DNA of 64,000 bases, taken from assembly GCA_036493735.1 (NCBI GenBank), contig DASXPH010000103.1, forward strand, positions 1-64,000, in the 5' to 3' direction. The stretch comes from AG2 sp036493735. Its GTDB lineage: Bacteria; Gemmatimonadota; Gemmatimonadetes; Gemmatimonadales; Gemmatimonadaceae. Positions 57,906-64,000 of this stretch are shown here, piece after piece. The notes beneath the pieces are model-generated. The model worked only from the letters and a program-made list of their open reading frames with translations. It was not told the origin of the DNA and did not search any database. Numbering within the stretch: position 1 is the stretch's first letter; each line of letters opens with the position of its first letter. Position numbers and translations under genes: made by a program.

Positions 57906-58539
57906 GAAACGTCACAATGCTTCTCGGACCGACGGCGATCGGGTTCTCACGCTGATCCGGCGCCGCGGCTTCCTCAGACCTCGCGACCTCGCGCCGCTCG
58001 GCCTATCGCGAGAGACGCTGCGACGACTCGAAGCAACGGGCCAAGTCATCCGGCGGGGCCGCGGGCTATACGTCGCCGCCGGTGATCGCTTCAACGAGCA
58101 AGAGACGCTCGCGGCGGCAGGTACTCGCATCCCACATGGCGTCATCTGTCTCCTCTCGGCTCTTCGATTCCACGGGCTAACGACACAAAATCCGTCCGAG
58201 GTTTGGCTGGCGATCGATCGCAAAGCGCGTCTCCCGAAGGCCGATGATCTGCCCCTGCGAATCGTTCGATTTTCAGGAGAGGCGTGGACCGGAGGAATCC
58301 AGAAGCACCGCGTCGATCGCACGGTCATTCGGGTCTACAATGCGGCCAAGACAGTCGCCGACTGTTTCAAGTATCGCCGGAAGATCGGCATCGACATCGC
58401 CGTGGAGGCGCTGCGCGACTGCTGGCAGAATCGCAAAGCCACGGCCGATGAACTCTGGCGATACGGTGAGATCTGTCGCGTCACGAACGTGATGCGTCCT
58501 TATCTGGAGACGGTGCTCTCCGAAGTAGCCAACAGTTAA
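57898..58539 (+). CDS. abiEi: AbiEi-family antitoxin / transcriptional regulator
   Basis: 213 aa. The N-terminal winged helix (RVLTLIRRRGFLRPRDLAPL, SRETLRRLEATGQVIRRGRG, LYVAAG) and the C-terminal AbiEi antitoxin domain (HGVICLLSALRFHGLTTQNP, EVWLAIDRKARLPK, IRVYNAAKTVADCFKYRRKI, AVEALRDCW) are both complete. In the type IV AbiE system the antitoxin represses the operon and counters the nucleotidyltransferase AbiEii without binding it. Here the toxin gene that follows is cut short, so this may act only as a regulator or as an anti-toxin for other copies. Confidence 0.85.
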   Translation: MPAKRHNASRTDGDRVLTLIRRRGFLRPRDLAPLGLSRETLRRLEATGQVIRRGRGLYVAAGDRFNEQETLAAAGTRIPHGVICLLSALRFHGLTTQNPSEVWLAIDRKARLPKADDLPLRIVRFSGEAWTGGIQKHRVDRTVIRVYNAAKTVADCFKYRRKIGIDIAVEALRDCWQNRKATADELWRYGEICRVTNVMRPYLETVLSEVANS

Positions 58540-58566
58540 GGTGGCGCGCAGCGACGATCAACATCG

Positions 58567-58764
58567 ATGAACAAGCACCCTGGTCAAACGCCGAGGAATC
58601 TACCTGCTTCCGTTCATGATAGGTTGCTAACTTTTGCCCACTCCCATCGCGAAGAGCTCCAGACGGTGCTTACGCGCTACGCCGTCGAGCGACTGCTCTA
58701 TCGGCTGAGCCGAAGTGACGCCAAGGAGCGGTTCGTCCTCAAGGGCGCGGTGCTGTCGCGTTAG
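58567..58764 (+). pseudogene. AbiEii toxin N-terminal fragment
   Basis: 65 aa: NLPASVHDRLLTFAHSHREE, LQTVLTRYAVERLLYRLSRS, DAKERFVLKGAVL, the N-terminus of AbiEii nucleotidyltransferases up to the FVLKG strand. In the intact protein the catalytic G-x-D-x-D motif comes soon after. Here a TAG within CGTTAGGC (58759) stops the frame and unrelated sequence follows. The toxin must be inactive. Confidence 0.8.
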
Positions 58765-58788
58765 GCAGGAGCGAACGTTTCGACTTGA

Positions 58789-59034
58789 GCCCTCTCGAGC
58801 GCGGTCGCTATCGGAGGAGACTCAACGCTCTTCACTGCTACGCTCCTCGGCGCACAGCCCGGCGACACGGTTCTGATCAGGCCTACATCGACCAACCCAC
58901 CGCCTGGCGGCGTTTCGCTGCACGGGACGGTAACAGCAGCCGACGCGGTCAAGTGGTACTACCACAACAATTCGACCGCTTCGTACGGCAGTTCCGGCAC
59001 GCTCGACATCCTTATCAGCGTCGAACGATCTTAA
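58789..59034 (+). pseudogene. Start-less scrap of a secreted-like protein
   Basis: Open from just after TGA 58786 to TAA 59032. It reads STLFTATLLGAQPGDTVLIR, PPPGGVSLHGTVTAADAVKW, YGSSGTLDILISVERS, a beta-rich, phage-tail- or adhesin-like composition. It has no start and follows directly the truncated AbiEii, so a recombination joined them. No family is named. Confidence 0.35.
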
Positions 59035-59141
59035 CAATGGATTGGGCAGGCGTTAGGTCGGCAGCGACGGTCCTGCGAGCCGAAGCTCGGCGGAGTTCGA
59101 CTCGCAGGCGCCCTCGCAGCGCTCTCCCTCAGCGGCCTACC

Positions 59142-59170
59142 AAAAAAAGGGTTCCGCAGAAGCGGAACCC
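59142..59170 (-). terminator. Rho-independent terminator for the minus strand
   Basis: GGGTTCCGC and GCGGAACCC form a 9-bp stem with an AGAA loop; on the minus strand it is followed by seven T. A minus-strand gene should end here. The only candidate is a short frame around 59400-59170 (ATDIHVAMWRAMQCTFAYY, RDLVDERITKDGAR) whose start and family I cannot establish. The remainder of 59035-59442 is unassigned. Confidence 0.65.
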
Positions 59171-59442
59171 GGGACTTAGAGCACAGCGCCTTCAGTCTTT
59201 TGGCAGAAAAGCCGTGCGGTCCTCGGCGACCCCTTTCAGCGGAAGTAGCTTGCCGCGCTCCGTCCTTCGTAATCCGTTCGTCGACCAGATCCCGATAGTA
59301 CGCAAACGTACACTGCATCGCTCTCCACATCGCGACGTGGATATCTGTTGCCACCAAGGCCCCCGAGTGCGCGTGAATCGCGAGCTCCGTCGCGGTATGA
59401 GTCTCGCATCGGTCGCTCGGCCAACTCACCGGTGAATTCGCT

Positions 59443-60765
59443 GTGGAGCGCACCCTGTTCTGCATCGTCTCGTTCGAAGGCACAGACGCGTATTCGCAAG
59501 TGGGCGGACTCGGCGTTCGCGTCTCCGGTCTCGCGCGCACGCTTGCCGATCTCGGTCACGAGACACACCTCTTCTTCATCGGCGATCCGTCGCTGCCGGG
59601 CGAGGAGCCCAGTGTTACACCGCGCCTAACGCTGCATCGCTGGTCGCAGTGGATCAGCGCGAACTGCAATGGCGGCGTGTACGATGCGGAGGAGGATAAG
59701 GCAAACGACTTCACGCGGTCACTGCCACAGTATCTCTTTGATCGCGTGCTCCGGCCAGCAATCGACGCCGGACAGCTTCCTGTGGTGTTACTCGAGGAGT
59801 GGCAGACCGCGGAATGTGCATGTGCGCTCTCGGAGCTTCTCGCCGTGCACGGAGTGCGCGACCGCGTGGTGATCTTTTGGACGGCGAACAACTCGTACGG
59901 ATTTCACCGCGTCGACTGGCTGCGGCTGGCAACATGCACGACGATCACGACGATCAGTCGCTACATGCGAAGCATCATCCGGTCGCAGGGCGTAGACGCC
60001 CAAGTGATCCCGAATGGCATACCAAACGAGCTCCTCACGCCCGTCCCGCGTGCTTCGATCTCGCCGCTCGCACGGCGCGCTCCGACCGACTTCTCAGTGG
60101 ATCTCTTCTTCAAGATGGCCCGCTGGGAGAGGGAAAAAGGGTGGGCTCAGGCGCTAGCGGCTGTACGTGGTTTGCGTGATCGCGGGCGCCGGCCCCTGCT
60201 GGTCGCGCGCGGCGGCGGCGTTTCGGCGGGATGTGACGGGTTGAGTGAAGCCGCTGGCGCCGCTGGGTTGCGCGTCGTCCAGGTTCACGACGAGCCGGAG
60301 CTCGTGCGGCACCTCAATCAAGCAGTACGCGCGGGAACGGAAGTCATCGACCTTCGTTTCACCGTGAAGACTCCCCTCGCGCGGAAGCTTTTCGCGGCAT
60401 CGACCGCGGTATTGGCAAACTCGATCGCCGAACCCTTTGGCCTCGTCGGCCTCGAGGCGATGGCCGCGGGCGGAGTAATCTTCACCGGGGACACGGGCGA
60501 GGATTACGCAGTGGATGGCCGTAACGCCGTTGTCTTACAGACGCTCGATGCCGACGAGATCACGGCGCGCTGGGAGGCGCTTAAGGCAGCCCCCGCGCGT
60601 GTCGCGCGTATGCGGCGAGCTGCCAGGCACACCGCACGACAGTACAGTTGGCAGCGCATCATTGCTGTACTTCTCGAGCGTGTCGCGACACAGGCGGCCA
60701 GGCAAGGATTGTCCCGAAGGCCCGAGCGTGTAAGTCGTGAATCCGATGAAGCATTCGGCACCTGA
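59443..60765 (+). CDS. Glycosyltransferase family 4 / glycogen-synthase-like
   Basis: 440 aa from a GTG. The GT-B fold is clear: QVGGLGVRVSGLARTLADLG near the N-terminus (glycine-rich loop as in starch/glycogen synthases), VIFWTANNSYG, TISRYMRSIIRSQG and VIPNGIPNELL at the hinge. ANSIAEPFGLVGLEAMAAGG carries the E-x7-E donor site (EPFGLVGLE). It transfers a sugar from a nucleotide donor. The acceptor is unknown, and no other glycan gene is adjacent. A GCCTAACG octamer lies inside at 59624. The C-terminal 25 residues are Arg-rich. Confidence 0.8.
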   Translation: MERTLFCIVSFEGTDAYSQVGGLGVRVSGLARTLADLGHETHLFFIGDPSLPGEEPSVTPRLTLHRWSQWISANCNGGVYDAEEDKANDFTRSLPQYLFDRVLRPAIDAGQLPVVLLEEWQTAECACALSELLAVHGVRDRVVIFWTANNSYGFHRVDWLRLATCTTITTISRYMRSIIRSQGVDAQVIPNGIPNELLTPVPRASISPLARRAPTDFSVDLFFKMARWEREKGWAQALAAVRGLRDRGRRPLLVARGGGVSAGCDGLSEAAGAAGLRVVQVHDEPELVRHLNQAVRAGTEVIDLRFTVKTPLARKLFAASTAVLANSIAEPFGLVGLEAMAAGGVIFTGDTGEDYAVDGRNAVVLQTLDADEITARWEALKAAPARVARMRRAARHTARQYSWQRIIAVLLERVATQAARQGLSRRPERVSRESDEAFGT

Positions 60766-60911
60766 GGCGGTCGCGGTGCTTCGAGCCGACTCCATTCGAG
60801 GCCAGAGCGCCGGTATAAGCTTTGCCTGAGTTAGGCTAGCAAGCTTATCCGTCCTCCATACCACTCCTGCTGGGTATCCCGGGTAATGACCGGCTTTTGC
60901 GCGGACGGTAG

Positions 60912-61250
60912 CGCGGCACCGGTAGTTGGGGAACGGTCGCGTTGGCCGTCGTCGTCGGACAGTTCGCGCTGCCTTTTGTTCTGCTCCTTTCGCGCGAGCT
61001 GAAGCGGCGTCCCGCGGTGATGGCGTCGTTAGGCTGGCTCCTCATCGCGATGCACGTCCTGGACGTGTACTGGCTCCTCCTCCCATCGCTTCACCCCGCC
61101 GGCGTTTCCCCCAACTGGCTGGACGCGGGCACGCTGCTCATAGTCGGCGGCTTCGCGACGGCGAGCGCCGCCTGGCGGGCGCGCGGCGGTCCTCCTGTCC
61201 CGATCGCGGATCCTTACTTTGCGACCGCGATGCGGTACGTCGAACCATGA
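60912..61250 (+). pseudogene. ActF-like (alternative complex III) C-terminal fragment
   Basis: After a TAG at 60909 the frame reads GQFALPFVLLLSRELKRRP, LIAMHVLDVYWLLLPSLHPA, SPNWLDAGTLLIVGGFA and DPYFATAMRYV. This is the last quarter of ActF, a membrane subunit of the quinol:cytochrome c oxidoreductase ACIII; the full protein is around 400 aa. No other act gene is near. It is a relic, or a separately retained C-terminal piece with a start at 60942. Confidence 0.65.
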
Positions 61251-61266
61251 GCTTCCATCTATCCAG

Positions 61267-61890
61267 TCAGCGGCCCGATTTCTTCTGCTTCCGAGCGGCA
61301 TGACGACGTCGCACCAACCACACGATGGCCCAGACGGTGAGGCTAACGAAAACAATCCATAGCACCGGGCCAACGTACGCGTGGACGAGAGGATATTGGA
61401 CGCCAAGCAGAAAGCCGAGAGAGGCCAGTACGCCGCACCAGATGAGCGTTCCCGCGAAATTTGACGCAATGAAAAGCAGGACATTCATCTTCGCGTAGCC
61501 CGCCGGCAGCGAGATCAGTCCACGAATTCCGGGCAGGAGCTGGCTGAAGAATACGGCCCATCCGCCGTGCTCCTCGAAACGCTTCCCCGCGCGTTCGAGG
61601 TCGCGGCCACGAAGAAGAATCCATTTGCCGTGACGATCGACCCAGCCGGAAACGCGCTCCTTCCCCAGCGCACGCCCCAGACCGTAAAGTGGGAGAGCGC
61701 CGATGACTGAGCCGATCGTTCCGACTAGTATCGTGCCGACGAGCGTCAGCCGGCCTCTGGCAGATTGAAAGCCGCCGAGCGGCATGATCACTTCGGAAGG
61801 CAGCGGGAGCACGACATTCTCGATCGCCATGAGCAGGCCGATACCCCAGTAGCCGAGGGCGCTGACTAGCCTAACGATTGAATGGATCAT
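61267..61890 (-). CDS. DedA-family membrane protein
   Basis: 207 aa from ATG 61890 (GGAG upstream). Typical DedA order: YWGIGLLMAIENVVLPLPSE with the conserved E-x-x-x-P-x-P-SE, GTIGSVIGALPLYGLGRALG, then FFSQLLPGIRGLISLPAGYAKM with the R-G-x-x-S-x-PAG motif. Four or five membrane segments are visible. DedA proteins are thought to flip lipids (polyprenyl phosphate or phosphatidylethanolamine) in the inner membrane. It converges with the ActF scrap. Confidence 0.85.
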   Translation of the reverse strand: MIHSIVRLVSALGYWGIGLLMAIENVVLPLPSEVIMPLGGFQSARGRLTLVGTILVGTIGSVIGALPLYGLGRALGKERVSGWVDRHGKWILLRGRDLERAGKRFEEHGGWAVFFSQLLPGIRGLISLPAGYAKMNVLLFIASNFAGTLIWCGVLASLGFLLGVQYPLVHAYVGPVLWIVFVSLTVWAIVWLVRRRHAARKQKKSGR

Positions 61891-61958
61891 GCTCGAGCTC
61901 CGATTTGCCGCCATCACGCCAGCGCGTGACGGTGCCCGGAGAAGAGCGATCCGGCTCG

Positions 61959-62366
61959 TTAGGCTTCCAGCATCGATCTCGAGTGATGGTGGCCTCCCCT
62001 GCGCAGGCGCGCATCACAGTCCCTGTTCACGCGGGCGGCGGTGCCCCGACGGAGCTGCGCCTGGCCGGCTCGGAGCTGCGCGTGGCCGGCTCGGAGATGC
62101 GCTCCACGATCAGGGGCGATCTCCTGCTCCGAGACTCCTCCGCCATCGGCAGCCCGGGCGATATCAGCCTGGGAGACGATGCCAACACAGCACCCCGAAT
62201 CATCAACGATGGGAACGCGGCGCACCTGCCGATCAGCCATCGTGCGCTCGATGTCGCGTACATCATCGTCGGGCGAGCAGCTGGTCGCGAGCGGAGTCAT
62301 GACCTCATTGGAGTCGTCTGGCGAACAGCACGTGGGATTTCGTGTCATGATGTCGCGCGCTTTCAT
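61959..62366 (-). CDS. CBS-domain protein with internal deletion
   Basis: AGGAGG lies just upstream of the ATG; 135 aa. It starts KARDIMTRNPTCCSPDDSN, the beginning of CBS1. It then jumps to EVMTPLATSCSPDDDVRDIE and TMADRQVRRVPIVDDSGC, CVGIVSQADIARAA, which is CBS2. About 45-50 residues expected between them are missing without a frameshift, so only one complete CBS repeat remains. The tail is built from a 21-bp tandem repeat (HLRAGHAQLRAGQAQLRRG). CBS pairs bind adenosine nucleotides; this one may not. Confidence 0.7.
   Translation of the reverse strand: MKARDIMTRNPTCCSPDDSNEVMTPLATSCSPDDDVRDIERTMADRQVRRVPIVDDSGCCVGIVSQADIARAADGGGVSEQEIAPDRGAHLRAGHAQLRAGQAQLRRGTAARVNRDCDARLRRGGHHHSRSMLEA
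62050..62112. repeat. 21-bp tandem repeat in the CBS gene tail
   Basis: Two near-identical units start at 62050 and 62071 (CGGAGCTGCGC-x-TGGCCGGCT), and a third begins at 62092 and diverges. Each adds seven residues (LRAG-x-AQ type). Confidence 0.7.
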
Positions 62367-62446
62367 GGATTCCTCCTGTAGGCTTCACGGTGACGAGCTT
62401 GCCGCCGCAACCGTCGTCATTTCGCCTTTTGTCCTCAGCCGCGCTA

Positions 62447-63160
62447 TCACTCGGTGGACCTGTGGGCGGCTCGCAGCTGGTCGGAAGTCCGCGCTGACGT
62501 CAGATGACGGAGAAACCAATCGCGAGCCGAGGCGGCGACTCGCTCGAGGGTCCCCGGCTCCTCGAACAGATGCGTCGCGCCGGGAACGATTTCCAGCCGG
62601 ACCTCGGCGCGCATGTTGTGGCGGGCACGTTCGTTGAGCGAGATCACCACGTCGTCGCGTTCCCCGACGAGCAATAGCGTCGGTGCCTCGACGAGTGGAA
62701 GCGCCTCATCGGCCAGATCGGGCCGACCGCCTCGAGAGACGACGGCGCCTACTCGCGCTGGCCGTTCCGCCGCCGCCACGAGTGCGGCGCCACCGCCCGT
62801 GCTCGCGCCGAACAACCCGACCGGTAGTGCCGCCGTCGCGCGCGGACCCTCCAGCCAGTCGATGGCGCGGACGAGCCGATCGGCGAGCATGGGGATATCG
62901 AACCGATGGTGACGCGTCACTTCGTCTACCTGTCCTTCACTGGGCGAGAGGAGATCGAGCAGCAGCGTGCCCAGCCCAGCATCCCGCAGCACCCGGGCGA
63001 CGAAGCGATTCCGCGGACTGAAGCGGCTGCTTCCACTGCCATGCGCGAAGAGGATGAGGCCTTGCGCCAGGCCAGGCACACCGAGCGTGCCCTCGAGCGC
63101 CACGCGACCGGCGGGAATCGAGATCGTGCGTTCGAGATCATCATCGTCATACGCTGGCAT
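62447..63160 (-). CDS. Alpha/beta hydrolase (dienelactone-hydrolase-like)
   Basis: The ATG at 63160 follows GGAGGTACGA and lies inside the 3' end of the phosphoribosyltransferase gene (14-bp overlap); 237 aa. The nucleophile elbow is GLFGASTGGGAALVAA (Ser in G-x-S-x-G), preceded by ILFAHGSGSSRFSPRN (oxyanion loop). LLVGERDDVVISLNERA gives the acid and PGATHLFEEPG the His. It hydrolyses an unknown ester or similar bond. Pairs of a phosphoribosyltransferase and such a hydrolase occur often as one operon or fusion in other bacteria. Confidence 0.85.
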   Translation of the reverse strand: MPAYDDDDLERTISIPAGRVALEGTLGVPGLAQGLILFAHGSGSSRFSPRNRFVARVLRDAGLGTLLLDLLSPSEGQVDEVTRHHRFDIPMLADRLVRAIDWLEGPRATAALPVGLFGASTGGGAALVAAAERPARVGAVVSRGGRPDLADEALPLVEAPTLLLVGERDDVVISLNERARHNMRAEVRLEIVPGATHLFEEPGTLERVAASARDWFLRHLTSARTSDQLRAAHRSTE

Positions 63161-63818
63161 TCGTACCTCCAGAGACTGCGCGGGAGCGCTCCAGCAGATC
63201 GTGCACCTCGTCATCGGTGGTCTGCGAGAAATCGTCGTACCAGAGGCCGACGGCATGGAATGGCTCCGGCGTCACCGCACACACTATGTCATCGGTGATG
63301 TCGCGAAATGCGTCGCAGGTCTCTGGTGCGGCTACCGGGACGGCGACCACGACACGTGCCGGGCCTTCCTGTCGCAATGCGGCCACCGCGGCTCGCATCG
63401 TGGATCCCGTTGCAAGGCCGTCATCGACGAGAATGACTGTCTTCCCTCTGAGATCGGGTAATGCCCGATTACCTCGATATCGTCGCTCGCGTCGCTCGAG
63501 CTCGGCCTCCTCTGTCGCGGTAACTCGTTCGATCTCTTCATCGCTGATCCGCGCGACTCGGATGAGATCGCGATCCAAGATGCGAACGCCGCCGCTCGCG
63601 ATTGCCCCCATCGCCAACTCCTCGTGCCACGGCAGGCCCAGTTTTCGCACGACGAACACGTCGAGTGGCGCATCCAGTTCACTCGCGACTTCGAAGCCGA
63701 CAGGGACGCCGCCACGAGGCAGAGCCAGCACGATCACATCATTACGATTGGCGTACAGCCGGAGCTCCGCAGCGAGCCGACGCCCCGCGTCCTTTCGATT
63801 GCGAAAGCGTGCTGGCAT
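63147..63818 (-). CDS. Phosphoribosyltransferase
   Basis: 223 aa. Type I PRTase fold: FRNRKDAGRRLAAELRLYA, VIVLALPRGGVPVGFEVAS, DVFVVRKLGLPWHEELAMGA and the PRPP-binding loop KTVILVDDGLATGSTM. The insert with ERRERRYRG is typical of the uncharacterised PRTases that pair with dienelactone-hydrolase-like proteins. The substrate base is unknown. It is co-transcribed with the overlapping hydrolase and probably with the PEBP gene 12 bp upstream. Confidence 0.85.
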   Translation of the reverse strand: MPARFRNRKDAGRRLAAELRLYANRNDVIVLALPRGGVPVGFEVASELDAPLDVFVVRKLGLPWHEELAMGAIASGGVRILDRDLIRVARISDEEIERVTATEEAELERRERRYRGNRALPDLRGKTVILVDDGLATGSTMRAAVAALRQEGPARVVVAVPVAAPETCDAFRDITDDIVCAVTPEPFHAVGLWYDDFSQTTDDEVHDLLERSRAVSGGTNASV

Positions 63819-63830
63819 GAGTTCTCCAAA

Positions 63831-64000
63831 TCACTCGACGCCAATCTTCGCGCGCTCGTACGTGCCAACGAGCTCGCGATGCTCCAACACGTGATCGCGC
63901 ATGGCCTCTTCGAGTTGTGCCTTGGTGGGCGCGCCGAGATCACCGAGTCGTACGTCGAGCGCATAGAGCTTGAAGAAGTAGCGGTGACGGCCTGCTGGCG
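63831..64000 (-). CDS. YbhB/YbcL-type PEBP family protein, 5' end outside the window
   Basis: The minus-strand frame is open to the window edge and ends at 63831 with RHRYFFKLYALDVRLGDLGA, PTKAQLEEAMRDHVLEHREL, VGTYERAKIGVE. This is the C-terminal third of the Raf-kinase-inhibitor-like (PEBP) family: HRYFFKLYALD and LVGTYER are hallmarks. It lies 12 bp before the phosphoribosyltransferase and likely starts the same operon. Confidence 0.8.
   Translation of the reverse strand, partial: PAGRHRYFFKLYALDVRLGDLGAPTKAQLEEAMRDHVLEHRELVGTYERAKIGVE

Overview
The window looks like chromosomal DNA of a high-GC Gram-negative bacterium. The gene content (ECF-type sigma factors with FecR, a CarboxypepD-type TonB receptor, LytS/LytR, Rhs proteins, an alternative complex III ActF fragment, DUF4919, many secreted proteins of unknown family) fits Gemmatimonadota best. 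That assignment is an inference from composition and gene types, because there is no rRNA and no complete tRNA here.

Layout. 0.7-4.5 kb: a tight six-gene operon with a sigma factor, a sigma region-2-only protein, a FecR-like sensor, a CHAP-like protein that seems to have lost its catalytic residues, and a secreted protein made of two repeats. 4.7-9.6 kb: an accessory island, mostly on the minus strand, with a zinc-ribbon/deoxyribosyltransferase-like gene, a frameshifted partner, a buried NYN-domain scrap, small membrane proteins and two tRNA-Pro 3' remnants. 9.9-12.4 kb: a truncated IS3-type element and an IS110-type element. 12.7-15.8 kb: a secreted HExxH lipoprotein, a secreted partner and an O-antigen ligase. 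16-19.6 kb: a gene graveyard of 23-bp repeats, DUF3108, outer-membrane, CpxP/Spy, CPBP, YcaQ-like and P-type ATPase pieces, plus a frameshifted lgt. 19.7-28.3 kb: a lipoprotein, a beta-barrel, a LytS/LytR pair, a TonB receptor and a HEAT protein that runs into a second lgt scrap. 28.3-30.0 kb: a sigma-like regulator overlapping an S24 (LexA-like) peptidase gene. 31.3-37.0 kb: a large Rhs protein with a nuclease-like tip and an overlapping immunity candidate. 37.3-38.5 kb: a decayed IS3 element and a third tRNA-Pro remnant.

38.7-46.6 kb holds mainly core metabolism and transport: a slipin, NDH-2, an isochorismatase-like protein divergent from marR with a palindromic operator between them, two MFS exporters, a VOC protein and a peroxiredoxin. 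46.9-49.3 kb is a row of small co-oriented genes ending in a transposase scrap. 49.7-55.3 kb has a PQQ-propeller lipoprotein, a PepSY protein, a pseudo-receiver and a large helical protein. 55.9-64 kb has a GH16 enzyme with two F5/8C domains, a broken AbiE system, a glycosyltransferase, an ActF scrap, DedA, CBS, alpha/beta hydrolase, phosphoribosyltransferase and PEBP genes.

Three themes cut across the window. The octamer CGTTAGGC (or its complement) occurs 24 times, about ten times more than base composition predicts, and is absent from the insertion sequences and from 4.6-17.4 kb. Reading frames are broken in at least seven genes, which means real decay, assembly error, or both. Several small protein families occur twice in the window at distant places.
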